From positions 372,001-436,000 of the forward strand of contig NZ_JAQSIO010000003.1 of assembly GCF_028649455.1 (NCBI RefSeq): 64,000 nucleotides of DNA. Reading direction: 5' to 3'. Positions 1 through 8,973 of the stretch are shown piece after piece. How positions within the stretch are numbered: position 1 is the first letter of the stretch; each line of letters starts with the position of its first letter. The stretch comes from Curvibacter microcysteis (GTDB lineage: Bacteria; Pseudomonadota; Gammaproteobacteria; Burkholderiales; Burkholderiaceae_C). A program made the translations under genes and the position numbers. The notes under the pieces are model-generated. The model had not been told where the DNA came from. It ran no database searches and worked only from the letters and a program-made list of their open reading frames with translations.

Positions 1-26
1 CCCGGATTTTTGTTTTCATTTCATTG

Positions 27-545
27 ATGGCCAATCGGATGGTTCACCGCACTGGGGCTCGGGCTGCACGCTCGGGTCGGCGCTCGCGTGGGCACGCCGT
101 GGTCCGGGGCGCTTTCTCGCTGAGCCTCGGGTGGCTGCTGCTGTTGGCCTTGTGGCTGGCCCCGGTCTTGGGGCAGATGCACCGGGCCTACCACGCCAGC
201 GGGCCGCGAGCGGTGCCGACGGCCGGGCTGCAGGCGTCTTTCGCCAGCCCCCCAACGGCCGGGTTGGCGGTTTCGGCGCCTTGGCGGGCCCCTGAACGCG
301 GGCACAGCGCGAAGGCTGAAGGGCCGGGCGCGCAGTCCTGGCTGGAGCGCCTGTTCGCCGCCCACACCAGCGATGCCGACTGCTTGGTCTTCGACCAGCT
401 CAGCCCTGATTCGGCCGCCACCCAGTGGGTGATGCCAGATGCGGCTTTGCCGCCCCTGCGTTTTGTGGCCTGGTGGCTGGACGCCGCCTTGGTGGCCACC
501 ACCGCCGCGCCTTGCCAGGCGCGCGCCCCCCCGGTCCTGCGTTGA
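27..545 (+). CDS. small exported or membrane protein, DUF2946-like, upstream of the TonB receptor
   Basis: A 172-residue protein of unknown function. A basic N-terminus is followed by one strong hydrophobic stretch (about residues 30-50), which could be a signal anchor. The rest is Ala/Pro-rich and contains a short LFAAH...C.VFDQL segment. That layout resembles the small DUF2946-type proteins that precede metal or TonB receptor genes in Burkholderiales, but this is from memory and weak. It ends about 100 bases before the TonB receptor on the same strand, so co-regulation with metal uptake is plausible. The start is uncertain: ATG at 27, an in-frame TTG at 24 and an ATG at 42 are all possible, and none has a good ribosome site. 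The window edge hides its promoter. Confidence 0.6.
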   Translation: MANRMVHRTGARAARSGRRSRGHAVVRGAFSLSLGWLLLLALWLAPVLGQMHRAYHASGPRAVPTAGLQASFASPPTAGLAVSAPWRAPERGHSAKAEGPGAQSWLERLFAAHTSDADCLVFDQLSPDSAATQWVMPDAALPPLRFVAWWLDAALVATTAAPCQARAPPVLR

Positions 546-560
546 TCTCTCTCACCCAGC

Positions 561-614
561 GGGGGCCCTGACAGGGCTCCCACGTGGGGCTGTGCGGCTT
601 GAGTGCGCACAGCC
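561..614 (+). repeat. two tandem GC-rich hairpins in the spacer before the TonB receptor
   Basis: Arms 561-569 and 573-581 pair in 8 of 9 positions around a three-base loop. A second hairpin has perfect 9-bp arms at 588-596 and 606-614. They fill most of the 100-base gap between the small upstream gene and the TonB receptor. No T-run follows directly, so this is not a standard intrinsic terminator. It could be a partial attenuator or an RNA-processing site. Confidence 0.5.
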
Positions 615-648
615 ACGCGGGTTTTGATGGTTTCAACCGGATTTTTTC

Positions 649-2859
649 ATGGCTTTTTCAATGTCTCGCGGGCGTGGCTCGCTGGGCGCCGCTGTGTCGG
701 GCGTCTTTTTCTCTCCTTTGTCTTCCTCTGCGGCGGCTTCTTTGACGGGGCCACGTTTTCGCCTCAGTGCGCTGTCAATGGCCTGCTTGGCCGGGGCGGT
801 CGCCGGGTTCAGTCACCCGGTGCAGGCCCAAGAGGCCAGCCCCCCGGCGGCGACGGCGGCAGCCTCAGGCCCCAGCCTGCGTGAGGTCACCGTGACCGGC
901 AACCCCTTGGGGGCCACCGACTTGATCGTGCCCGTCAGCACGTTGCAGGGGGCTGAACTGGCCCAGCAGGCGCGTGGCACCCTGGGGGAGACCTTGAACG
1001 GCACGCCCGGCGTCAGCAGCACCTACTTTGGCCCCAATGCCAGCCGCCCCATCATCCGCGGGCTGGACGGTGACCGCATCCGCGTGCTGAACAACGGTGG
1101 CGCCACGTTGGACGCGTCGGCCCTGAGTTTTGACCACGCCGTGCCGCTGGAGCCCATCACCGTGGACCGCATCGAGGTGCTGCGCGGCCCAGGTGCCCTG
1201 CAGTACGGCGGCAGCGCGGTCGGGGGCGTGGTCAATGTGATCGACAACCGCATCCCGCGTGAAGCACTGAATGGGGTCACCGGCAAGGTGGACCTGGGCG
1301 GGGCCACCGGCAATGGCGAGCGCAGCAGCGCCGCCATGGTCGAGGGCGGTAATGAACGCTATGCCCTGCACGTCGACGGCTTTGACCGCCGCACCGATGA
1401 CGTCAAGGTGCCCCTCAGCCTGGCTTGCGAGCGCGCTGGCTCGCCTGCCCAGGCCAGCCGCATCTGCAACTCGGCCAGCCGGGCGCAGGGCGGGGCGCTG
1501 GGCGGCAGCGTGTTTTTTGACCGGGGCTACCTGGGCGCGTCTGTGGCCACCTACCAAACCACCTACGGCACCGTGGCCGAGGACAACGTGAGCATTGGCA
1601 TGCGCTCCAACCGCTACGCGCTGGAAGGCGAATGGCGCCAACCTGTGGCGCTGCTGGAGAACCTGAAGTTCCAGTTCAGCCACAGCGACTACCGCCACAC
1701 CGAGTACGAATCCGGGGTGGCCGGCACGCGCTTCAGCAACCAGGGCAACGACCTGCGCCTGGAGGCGCGGCACCAGCCTTGGTCGGGCGTGCAGGGCGTG
1801 GTCGGCTTTCAGGCCGAATCCGGGCGCTTTGCGGCCGTGGGGGACGAGGCCTTTGCGCCCTACAGCCGCAGCAGCAGCCAAGCCTTGTTTGTGCATGAAG
1901 AGCTGCCCACGGCTTGGGGCAAGCTGAGTGCGGGGGCCCGCACGGAGCAGGTCACGGTGCGCTCGCTGGGCAATGCCGACGTGGACCGCTTCCAGGTCGG
2001 CGAGCGTCGCTTCAACCCGCACAGCCTGGCGCTCGGCGCGCTGTGGAACGTGGCGCCCGCCTGGCAACTGACCAGTAACCTGGCTTACACCGAACGTGCG
2101 CCCAAGGACTACGAGTTGTTTGCCAACGGCCCCCACCTGGCCACGGCGGCCTGGGAGACCGGCAACAGTGCGCTGGGCAAGGAGCGCTCGACCAGCCTCG
2201 AGTTGGGCGCGCAGTGGAAGTCGGGCCCGCACCAAGCGGCCCTGAACGCCTACCAGACCCGCTTTGCCAACTACATCGGCCTGCTGCCCAGTGGCGATGT
2301 GCTGAGTGCCGAGGGCCAACGCAACCCCAGCGACGCCAGCGTGAGCACCTACCCGGAGTACCGCTATGTGGGCATCCGCGCGCGCTTCACCGGCTTGGAA
2401 GGCCGTGCCACAGTGCGGCTGCAGGGCCCGGGCGGCCTGCGCCCCGTCAGCCACTGGGGGGCTTTGGACTTGCAACTGCGCGGCGACCTGGTGCGCGCCA
2501 TCAATGCCGACACCCAGGAGGCCTTACCCCGCATCGCCCCGGCCCGCTTGGGCGCCAGCCTGGCCTGGAGCCTGGGCCCCTGGTCGCTGCGCGGCGGCTT
2601 TGACCACGCGGCGGCGCAAAGCCGGGTCCCCAGCGACAGCCGTGCCACGGCGGCCTACACCTTGTGGAATGCCATGGGCAGCTACAAGACCACCGCCCAG
2701 TGGGGCGGCCAGCGCACCCAACTGCTGTGGTATGCGCGCCTGGACAACCTGACCAATCAGCTGGCCTACAGCGCCACGTCCATTCTGACCACCACGGCCT
2801 TCCCCAAGGCCCCGCTGCCAGGGCGCAGCCTCAAAGTGGGCTTGCAGCTCGCGTTCTGA
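649..2859 (+). CDS. TonB-dependent outer-membrane receptor, ZnuD-like (probable zinc uptake)
   Basis: Outer-membrane beta-barrel receptor of 736 residues that would import a metal or metallophore using TonB energy. A TonB-box-like REVTVTG (about residues 78-84) is followed by a plug domain (about 90-200) with IIRGLDGDRIRVL, FDHAV and VDRIEVLRGPGALQYGGSA. The barrel runs to a C-terminal Phe, as expected for outer-membrane insertion. The plug sequence and length match the ZnuD-type zinc receptor branch by eye; substrate is inferred. The N-terminus is unusually long before the signal-peptide core (about residues 40-60, ending near AQA), so the true start may be further in, for example ATG at 778. 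No Zur box was recognised. Confidence 0.85.
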   Translation: MAFSMSRGRGSLGAAVSGVFFSPLSSSAAASLTGPRFRLSALSMACLAGAVAGFSHPVQAQEASPPAATAAASGPSLREVTVTGNPLGATDLIVPVSTLQGAELAQQARGTLGETLNGTPGVSSTYFGPNASRPIIRGLDGDRIRVLNNGGATLDASALSFDHAVPLEPITVDRIEVLRGPGALQYGGSAVGGVVNVIDNRIPREALNGVTGKVDLGGATGNGERSSAAMVEGGNERYALHVDGFDRRTDDVKVPLSLACERAGSPAQASRICNSASRAQGGALGGSVFFDRGYLGASVATYQTTYGTVAEDNVSIGMRSNRYALEGEWRQPVALLENLKFQFSHSDYRHTEYESGVAGTRFSNQGNDLRLEARHQPWSGVQGVVGFQAESGRFAAVGDEAFAPYSRSSSQALFVHEELPTAWGKLSAGARTEQVTVRSLGNADVDRFQVGERRFNPHSLALGALWNVAPAWQLTSNLAYTERAPKDYELFANGPHLATAAWETGNSALGKERSTSLELGAQWKSGPHQAALNAYQTRFANYIGLLPSGDVLSAEGQRNPSDASVSTYPEYRYVGIRARFTGLEGRATVRLQGPGGLRPVSHWGALDLQLRGDLVRAINADTQEALPRIAPARLGASLAWSLGPWSLRGGFDHAAAQSRVPSDSRATAAYTLWNAMGSYKTTAQWGGQRTQLLWYARLDNLTNQLAYSATSILTTTAFPKAPLPGRSLKVGLQLAF

Positions 2860-3026
2860 GGGACGGGCTCGGTGGGTGGGCCCGGCAGGCTGGGCTAAAA
2901 GCGGCGACAATTCGAGCCCTCAAGGCCTGCGATCCCCGCCCGCCATCCACCCGGCTGCCGGTGCGTGAACGACAGGGAGCCTGCACCGGGCCCGTTTCTG
3001 TCCACCCCGACCGTTTTTGGGCCCCC

Positions 3027-3974
3027 GTGAACCACCCCGTCATCACCGCGCTGCTGCCTGTTGTTCTCTTCATTTTGGCGGGCTTCGTGGCCGGCCGGCG
3101 CCGCTGGATCGGTGGGGGCGCGGTGCGCGACCTGTCCAACCTGGTGTTCATGCTGCTGTTGCCGGCGCTGCTGTTTCGCACCATGAGCGCGGTGCACCTG
3201 GAGCAGCTGGACTTCAAGCCGATTGGCATGTACTTCCTGGCCGCCAGCCTGGTCTATGCCCTGGTGTTGCTGGTGCAGGGCTACAACCGCCGGGGGGCGG
3301 TGCTGGCCCTGGCGGGCACGTTCAGCAACACCGGCATGATCGGCATCCCGCTGATTGGCCTGGCGTACGGCCAGCCGGGCCTGGTGACCTTGTTCACGCT
3401 GATCTCGCTGCACTCGCTGGTGCTGTTGACGGCGGGCAACATCGTGCTGGAGCTGGCCGCCCAGCGCGAGGACCGATTGCGGGGCATCGCGCCTGCCCAT
3501 TCAGTGTGGGTGACCGTGCTGCGCGCCTTGCGCAACGGCATCATCCACCCCATTCCCCTGCCCATCATGGCCGGCCTGCTGTTTGGCCTGACCGGGCTGA
3601 GCATTCCGCCGTTGCTGGACCAGCCCTTGCAGCTGCTGGGCAGTGCCATGGGCCCCATGGCCCTGGTGCTGGTGGGCGTGACCCTGGCCTATGGCTCAGT
3701 GGGCGCCCAGCTCAAGGGGGCTTTGGCCATGGTTGGGGTGAAGAACCTGTTGCACCCGGCCATGGTGGGGGCGCTGGGCTGGCTGCTGGGTCTGGGGGGC
3801 GTGCCGCTGACCGTGATGGTGGTCACGGCCGGGCTGCCAATCGGGGCCAATGTTTATTTGTTTTCGCAGCGCTACGGCGTGGCCGAAGACCTGACCACGG
3901 CCAGCGTGGCCGTCACCACCGTCATGGCCCTGGTGACTTTGCCGCTGGTGATGTTGCTGGCTGGCCACCTGTGA
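3027..3974 (+). CDS. AEC (auxin efflux carrier) family transporter
   Basis: Inner-membrane permease of 315 residues with about ten hydrophobic segments covering nearly the whole length, as in the AEC family. Members export or exchange small organic acids such as malate or malonate; the substrate here cannot be read from sequence. Typical features are the early LLPVVLFILAGF helix, the LVFMLLLPALLF segment and the central FSNTGMIGIPLI motif. I chose a GTG start at 3027 because it places the first helix at the N-terminus. The longer frame back to 2664 overlaps the TonB receptor and reads as low-complexity shadow sequence. It ends 15 bases from the convergent pdxH. Confidence 0.85.
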   Translation: MNHPVITALLPVVLFILAGFVAGRRRWIGGGAVRDLSNLVFMLLLPALLFRTMSAVHLEQLDFKPIGMYFLAASLVYALVLLVQGYNRRGAVLALAGTFSNTGMIGIPLIGLAYGQPGLVTLFTLISLHSLVLLTAGNIVLELAAQREDRLRGIAPAHSVWVTVLRALRNGIIHPIPLPIMAGLLFGLTGLSIPPLLDQPLQLLGSAMGPMALVLVGVTLAYGSVGAQLKGALAMVGVKNLLHPAMVGALGWLLGLGGVPLTVMVVTAGLPIGANVYLFSQRYGVAEDLTTASVAVTTVMALVTLPLVMLLAGHL

Positions 3975-3989
3975 GGCGGCCAGCGGGGT

Positions 3990-4640
3990 TCAGGGCGCCA
4001 GGCGTTCGCGCACCCACAGGCCGGTGTCGTCCTGGCGGTAGCGCAGGCGGTCATGCAGACGGCTCTTGCGGCCTTGCCAGAACTGCCACTGCTCGGGCTT
4101 GAGTCGGTAGCCGCCCCAATGCGGTGGACGCGGCGGCTGCAGCATGAACTGCGCGCCGTAGCGCGCGGCATTGGCCACCAGCACGGCCCGACCGCCAATG
4201 ACTTCGCTTTGCGGGCTGGCCCAGGCGCCAATGCGCGAGTCCAGCGGGCGGCTGTGGAAGTAGGCGTCGCTCTCTTCGTCGCTGACCTTCTCGACCACGC
4301 CCTCGATGCGCACCACGCGCTCCAGTTCCACCCAATGGAACTGCAAGGCGGCAAAGGGGTTGCCGGCCAGTTCGCGGCCCTTGCGGCTGTCGTAATTGGT
4401 GTACCAGACGATGCCACGCTCATCCAAGCCCTTGATCAGCACCACGCGGGTGCTGGGGCGCAGGTCGGCGCCGACGGTGGCCAGGGTCATGGCGTTGGGC
4501 TCAGGCACCTCGCTGGAGATGGCCTCGTTGAGCCACTGCTCAAACTGCTTCAGCGGATCGGCTTGCGAGGCGTCTTCGCTGAGTTCGGCGCGCTCATAGC
4601 TTTTGCGCAGGTCGGCGATGGAGGTACTGGTTTTGCTCAT
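3990..4640 (-). CDS. pdxH: pyridoxamine/pyridoxine 5'-phosphate oxidase
   Basis: FMN enzyme that oxidises pyridoxamine or pyridoxine 5'-phosphate to pyridoxal 5'-phosphate, the last step of vitamin B6 biosynthesis and salvage. The 216-residue length is normal for PdxH. Recognisable blocks are [12 protein letters not shown] at the start, [21 protein letters not shown], the [22 protein letters not shown] region and the C-terminal [10 protein letters not shown]...[10 protein letters not shown]. The ATG at 4640 is used; the longer open frame upstream on this strand runs through the antisense of the pseudouridine synthase gene. Several nearby enzymes use PLP (gabT, the MocR regulator, the cystathionine synthase family protein), but no operon link is visible. 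Confidence 0.96.
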   Translation of the reverse strand: MSKTSTSIADLRKSYERAELSEDASQADPLKQFEQWLNEAISSEVPEPNAMTLATVGADLRPSTRVVLIKGLDERGIVWYTNYDSRKGRELAGNPFAALQFHWVELERVVRIEGVVEKVSDEESDAYFHSRPLDSRIGAWASPQSEVIGGRAVLVANAARYGAQFMLQPPRPPHWGGYRLKPEQWQFWQGRKSRLHDRLRYRQDDTGLWVRERLAP

Positions 4641-4790
4641 GCCTCGATTTTGCCTGGGTGTGGTGCTGTCGGTGCTTGACCCAGCGCAGAGTCCCCAGAC
4701 CCGGCAGGCCAGGGCCGGGTCTGGCTTATAGTTCGGGGCCTTGCGCTGGCCCGGTTCTGCGGCCGGCCCAGGCCTCTTTGACACCGCCCC

Positions 4791-5711
4791 ATGCACAAAC
4801 CCGATCGTCCCCAGGTCCTGCCCACCCGCCAGGGCGTCAGCCCCAGCTGCGTGGCGGTGCCCGCGGGGCCTTGGCCCACCTTGCTTGATTTCTTGCTGCA
4901 CCGCTTGCCGGCGGTGACCCGCGAGCAATGGCTGGAGCGCATGGCCCAGGGCGATGTGGTGGACGAGCGCGGTCAGCCCGTGACGCCCGAGCGGCCTTTC
5001 GAGCACAGCCTGCGCCTGTTCTATTACCGCCAGCTCGACACCGAGCCTCAGTTGCCGTTTGACGAGTCGGTGGTGTTCCAGGACGAGGAGCTGCTGGTCG
5101 CCGACAAGCCCCATTTCATGCCGGTCACCCCGGGCGGGCGCTACCTGCATGAGACCTTGCTGGTGCGCTTGAAGCACAAGCTCGGCATCGACACCTTGTC
5201 GCCCATCCACCGCATCGACCGCGAGACCGCGGGCCTGGTGCTGTTCTCGGTCAACCCGGCCACGCGGGGCGCTTACCAGGCCCTGTTCCGCGAGCGTCAG
5301 GTGGGCAAGCAGTACGAGGCCATCGCGCCCTGGCGCCCCGGGTTGAGCTTTCCGTTGCGCCGCCAAAGCCGCATCGTGGAGAGTGAGCAGTTCTTCCGCT
5401 GCTGCGAGGTGCCTGGTGAGCCCAATGCCGACACCACCATCGAGGTCCAGGAGGTGCGCGGTGACCTGGCGCTCTACCGCTTGAGCCCTGTGACCGGCAA
5501 GCGCCACCAACTGCGTGTGCACATGAACGCCCTGGGCCTGCCCATCCTGGACGACCACTTCTACCCGGTGGTGAACGACCCACCCGAAGGTGACTACGCC
5601 CAGCCGCTGCGCTTGTTGGCGCGCGGGCTCGCTTTTGAGGACCCGGTCACGGGCCAGTCGCGGCGCTTCAGCAGCGGGCTGCAGCTGAGTTGGCCCGCCA
5701 TGAAGGACTGA
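4791..5711 (+). CDS. RluA-family RNA pseudouridine synthase
   Basis: Converts specific uridines in rRNA or tRNA to pseudouridine. The 306-residue protein has an N-terminal S4-like region (about 28-75) and the RluA catalytic block [14 protein letters not shown], in which Asp143 is the expected nucleophile. A later [20 protein letters not shown] segment is also typical of the family. The exact RNA target (RluA, RluC or TruC type) cannot be assigned by eye. It ends four bases from the convergent RidA-family gene. A TATAGT hexamer at 4727-4732 could be a -10 element, but no matching -35 is clear. Confidence 0.9.
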   Translation: MHKPDRPQVLPTRQGVSPSCVAVPAGPWPTLLDFLLHRLPAVTREQWLERMAQGDVVDERGQPVTPERPFEHSLRLFYYRQLDTEPQLPFDESVVFQDEELLVADKPHFMPVTPGGRYLHETLLVRLKHKLGIDTLSPIHRIDRETAGLVLFSVNPATRGAYQALFRERQVGKQYEAIAPWRPGLSFPLRRQSRIVESEQFFRCCEVPGEPNADTTIEVQEVRGDLALYRLSPVTGKRHQLRVHMNALGLPILDDHFYPVVNDPPEGDYAQPLRLLARGLAFEDPVTGQSRRFSSGLQLSWPAMKD

Positions 5712-5715
5712 GGCC

Positions 5716-6219
5716 TCAGCCGCCGGGCATTTCCAGCCGGGGCGGCGGCGGGTTGCAGGCGGCGATCAGGTCGATTTCCACGCTGGCGTTCTTGGGCAGT
5801 TGCCGCACGCCCACCGAGGTGCGCGTGTGCCGGCCCGCATCGCCGAGGATGTCAAACAGCAGGTCAGACGCGGCGTCGGCCACCTCGCTGTGCTGGGTGA
5901 AGTCGTCGCTGCACTGCACATACACCGTCACCCGCAGCACCTGGGCCAGGTCGTCCAGGCTGCCCAGGTGCCGGGCCAGCAGGGCCAGGGCGCGCAAGAT
6001 GCTGATCTGGGCGCCGGTGCGGGCTTGGTCCAGCGAGGTGTCGCTGCCCACCCGGCCCGTGACCACCACGGTGCTGCCCACGCGCGGCACCTGGCCGCTG
6101 ACATAGAGCGTCTCGCCGTGCTGCAGCACCGGCAGGTAATGGCCACCCGCTTGGATGGGGCCTTCAAAGGCGTCGCCCCAGGGGGCGCAGGCGGCGGTGA
6201 AACGGGATTGACGGGTCAT
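5716..6219 (-). CDS. RidA family protein (YjgF/YER057c/UK114)
   Basis: Member of the RidA superfamily, whose best-known members hydrolyse reactive enamine/imine intermediates made by PLP enzymes. The 167-residue length and the C-terminal [17 protein letters not shown] block fit the longer RidA subgroup rather than the 128-residue archetype. The archetype's catalytic Arg region is not obvious, so biochemical activity is uncertain. It starts 75 bases after the end of the OiaK-like kinase on the same strand and could be the last gene of that operon. No ribosome site is obvious upstream of the ATG at 6219. Confidence 0.85.
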   Translation of the reverse strand: MTRQSRFTAACAPWGDAFEGPIQAGGHYLPVLQHGETLYVSGQVPRVGSTVVVTGRVGSDTSLDQARTGAQISILRALALLARHLGSLDDLAQVLRVTVYVQCSDDFTQHSEVADAASDLLFDILGDAGRHTRTSVGVRQLPKNASVEIDLIAACNPPPPRLEMPGG

Positions 6220-6294
6220 GGCGGGGATCGGTTGAAATCTAGTCAGTCCGCCATGGTAGTCCCCGGGGAGCGGGCCCGCGGCCCCTGGCGCCGT

Positions 6295-7713
6295 TCAGCC
6301 CCCGTGCAAGGCCTGTCCGTAAAAGGACTCGCCCCCCATCTGCCCGCCCTTGAGCACCACTTCCAGCCCATCCCGCTGGGGGTGGGTGGACCAGGCGCGG
6401 CACAGCGGTGCCCCGGGGGTGAGCCGGGCCAGCACGGTCAGCGCGTCAAGTCCCAGCACGCTGGCCACTTCGCCAGAGCTGTCCCCGCCAGCCACCACAA
6501 TGCGCCGCAGCGGGTGTTGGTCGAGCAGGCGTTTCATGACCTCGGCCAGGCAGGCCCCCACGCAGCGGGCGGCCTCGGTCCGGCTCAGCCCGGCTTGCGC
6601 GGCATGCTGGTCGAAGGCCAGTACCTCCGGGTCATCAGGGCCTTCGGCGCTGAAGACCAGGGCGCTGCGCCCGGCCGACAGCGCCTGGCCCGCCTGGGCC
6701 AGCACGCGCTGCAGTTCGGCCTCGCGCCGCGCCGGCTGCAAGCAGGCCGCCACGGCCAGGCGTTCGGTGGCAAAGCCGTGCGCGCGCGCCCAGCGGATCT
6801 GGGCGGCTGACACGGGGGAACAGCTGCCACTGACGGCGGCGATCTGGGACACGGGCTGGGTCTCGGGCAACGCCGTGTGGGCCGGCAGCCAGCCCTCGCT
6901 GCGCCAGTAGGCGGTGAGGGCATAGCACAGACCCGAGGACGAGGCGCTGAACAAACCCTGGCCCCGTTGGCGCCAGACCAGCCGGCCCGCTTCGAGCAGG
7001 GTGTCCTCGTCCAGCACGTCGATGAACACGATGGGGGCCTCCGCCTGGGGGGACGTCGCGCCCGCTTCGTCGGCCTCAGGCTGGCGGCAGGCCGTGAGCT
7101 GGGCATGGGCGTCGCCCGATTTCAGTTGCACCATGTCCACCAGGCCCATGCGGCGGGGGGTTTGCGCGGCCAGATGGCGGCGCAGGTCCGATTCGCCCAT
7201 GGGGGTGACGGGGTGGCGCGACATGGTGGGGTGGCGGTCCAGCCGGTAGCCCACGCCGTCCACGGCCGCAAACAGGTGGCCAAACACTTGGTAGCGGCGC
7301 AGCCGGGGCGCGCCGACCACGGTGGGGCTCCAGTGGCCGCCCATGTGCTGCAGGCCGATCTCGATGGCGCAGCCAATCGAGCCGAGGCTGGGCGATGAAT
7401 CAAAGGTGGAGCACACCTTGTAATGCAGGATCGGGGCGCCCAGGGCCTTCAAGCTGGCAAAGGCCTGGGGCAGTTCAGCGCGCATCCACTCGGGGGAGCG
7501 GCCCCGTGAGGAGCCAGCCAGGCCCACGCAGCGCACACCGGGAAAGCGCTGCAGGGCCTCGGGCGTGGGGGGCGCCAGAAACAGCACGGTGGGCACGCCC
7601 GCCGCCGTCATGGCTTCCATGGCGTCGGTGGAGCCCGTGAAGTCATCGCCGTAATAGGCCAGCAGCAGGCCCTCGGGCAGTGGGGCAGGCTGGTGGTCGT
7701 CGTTGGGGCTCAT
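6295..7713 (-). CDS. oiaK: four-carbon acid sugar kinase family protein (DUF1537), probable 3-oxo-isoapionate kinase
   Basis: ATP-dependent kinase of the DUF1537 / four-carbon acid sugar kinase family, 472 residues. The N-terminal substrate domain carries the family hallmark YYGDDFTGSTDAMEA (residues 20-34). The C-terminal nucleotide domain carries VVAGGDSSGEVAS and PGAPLCRAW. Members phosphorylate acid sugars such as threonate, erythronate or 3-oxo-isoapionate. Its position after a RuBisCO-like protein and an ApnO-like oxidoreductase points to 3-oxo-isoapionate 4-kinase (OiaK). Its ATG overlaps the stop of the RuBisCO-like gene (ATGA), indicating translational coupling. A TTG start at 7719 is also possible. 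Family is secure; substrate is inferred from neighbours. Confidence 0.8.
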   Translation of the reverse strand: MSPNDDHQPAPLPEGLLLAYYGDDFTGSTDAMEAMTAAGVPTVLFLAPPTPEALQRFPGVRCVGLAGSSRGRSPEWMRAELPQAFASLKALGAPILHYKVCSTFDSSPSLGSIGCAIEIGLQHMGGHWSPTVVGAPRLRRYQVFGHLFAAVDGVGYRLDRHPTMSRHPVTPMGESDLRRHLAAQTPRRMGLVDMVQLKSGDAHAQLTACRQPEADEAGATSPQAEAPIVFIDVLDEDTLLEAGRLVWRQRGQGLFSASSSGLCYALTAYWRSEGWLPAHTALPETQPVSQIAAVSGSCSPVSAAQIRWARAHGFATERLAVAACLQPARREAELQRVLAQAGQALSAGRSALVFSAEGPDDPEVLAFDQHAAQAGLSRTEAARCVGACLAEVMKRLLDQHPLRRIVVAGGDSSGEVASVLGLDALTVLARLTPGAPLCRAWSTHPQRDGLEVVLKGGQMGGESFYGQALHGG

Positions 7714-8957
7714 CGCCAAAACTCCAAAGCCTGCCGCAGCGCCGGCGATTGTTGGGCTGCCTGCGCCAGCGGGACCCCCTCTTGCGCGGCTTGCCAGGCA
7801 TCGCGAAACGATTGCACCCCAGCGGCCACGCCCCCGGGGTGGCCAAAAATGCCGCCCCCTGCGGTGTGGATCAGGTCGGCGCAGCCCAGGCCGTCAAAGG
7901 TGTCCTGGGCCTGCAGCCCGGTCTGGCCCGAGCTGAAGACGGGCATGGCGGTCATGGGGGCGCTTTCCATGACCGGGGCCAGGACCGTGCGCGCCGCGGC
8001 CATCACGCTGTCGTCGGCTTCGCTGAATTTGTTGCGCAGGCCGTTCACATGCAGGTGGTCGGCCCCGGCCAGGCGCCAGATTTTTTGCCAGGGGCCGTAA
8101 TCGAAGCCCAGTTGGGGCGAGCGGCTCAGGTAACCCCAGCCGGCCCGGTGGGCGTGGATGGGCAGTTGGGCGTGGCGGCGCAGTTCGGTCATGCCGACCA
8201 GCCCGATCGAGTTGAGGCAGGCCATCACGCAGGTACCGCCCTCGGCCAGCACCAGGTCGTGGCGCCGCTTCATCTGGTCCAGGTTGCCCGTCAGGTTGAA
8301 GGCCACCATGGGCTGGCGGCCCAGCTTGTCGGCGGCCTGGCGCACCACACGCATCACGGCGCGCACGCGCTCGTCAAAGGGGCAGGCGGGGCCGTCGGCC
8401 TGCAGCTCGTCGTCCTTGATGAAGTCGATGCCGCCGTCCACCAGCAGTTGCACCTGCTGCTCGGTTTCGGCCACGCTGAGGCCGACGCTGGGCTTGATGA
8501 TGGTGCCGATCAAAGGGCCGTGCGCCACCCCACTCAGGTGCCGCGTGCCGTCCACCCCAAAGGCCGGACCTGGGTAGGCCTGGGCAAAGGCGGGCGGCAG
8601 TTGCAGGTCCAGCAGGCGCAAGCCGGTGACGCAGCGCAGCTCAAACAGGTTGCCAGCCACCGTGGCCATCAGCGTGGGCAGGCAAGGGCCCAGGTTGGCC
8701 AAGGGCCAGGACAGCGTCAAGCGCACCTGGGTGTAGCGGCCGCTGGGCGCTGGGGCCGGCGTGGGCAGGCTGGGCTGGGCGCTGTGGCCCAGGACTTCCA
8801 AGTGCTCGACCCGGGCTCCGGCCCGGGCCTTGAGTTCGGGCGTCTCGGTGGGCAGGGCGACAAAGGTGCCGCTGGACTGCTCGCCAGCAATCACCTCGGC
8901 CGCGTGCGCTGGGTCGTCGCCGGTCTCCAGCCAGTAGGTGGCGTAGATGCGTTCCAT
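7710..8957 (-). CDS. RuBisCO-like protein, probable 3-oxo-isoapionate-4-phosphate decarboxylase or transcarboxylase/hydrolase
   Basis: A 415-residue form IV (RuBisCO-like) protein. Compared with RuBisCO it keeps the first active-site lysine region (GTIIKPSVGLS, Lys155), the carbamylated-lysine metal site KDDE (Lys181, Asp183, Glu184), the IHAHRAGW His region (about 268-270), an FSSGQTG segment (342-347) and the phosphate-binding TAGGGIFGHPGG loop (366-376). It should therefore be a metal-dependent enolising enzyme acting on a phosphorylated keto sugar acid. With ApnO-like and OiaK-like partners the likely substrate is 3-oxo-isoapionate 4-phosphate. Two known outcomes exist, decarboxylation (OiaX) or transcarboxylation/hydrolysis (OiaT), and I cannot tell them apart by eye. 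Start ATG at 8957; a TTG at 8966 is possible. Confidence 0.82.
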   Translation of the reverse strand: MERIYATYWLETGDDPAHAAEVIAGEQSSGTFVALPTETPELKARAGARVEHLEVLGHSAQPSLPTPAPAPSGRYTQVRLTLSWPLANLGPCLPTLMATVAGNLFELRCVTGLRLLDLQLPPAFAQAYPGPAFGVDGTRHLSGVAHGPLIGTIIKPSVGLSVAETEQQVQLLVDGGIDFIKDDELQADGPACPFDERVRAVMRVVRQAADKLGRQPMVAFNLTGNLDQMKRRHDLVLAEGGTCVMACLNSIGLVGMTELRRHAQLPIHAHRAGWGYLSRSPQLGFDYGPWQKIWRLAGADHLHVNGLRNKFSEADDSVMAAARTVLAPVMESAPMTAMPVFSSGQTGLQAQDTFDGLGCADLIHTAGGGIFGHPGGVAAGVQSFRDAWQAAQEGVPLAQAAQQSPALRQALEFWR

Positions 8958-8973
8958 GGTGTCCAAAGGGGGC

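Noticed and set aside
865-2475. Long open frame on the minus strand inside the TonB receptor gene
   Set aside because: Composition is Ala/Gly/His/Arg-rich shadow sequence typical of the antisense frame in GC-rich DNA; no domain, and the plus strand encodes a clear receptor.
2664-3026. N-terminal extension of the AEC transporter frame
   Set aside because: Overlaps the TonB receptor end and lacks hydrophobic helices; GTG at 3027 gives a standard transporter N-terminus.
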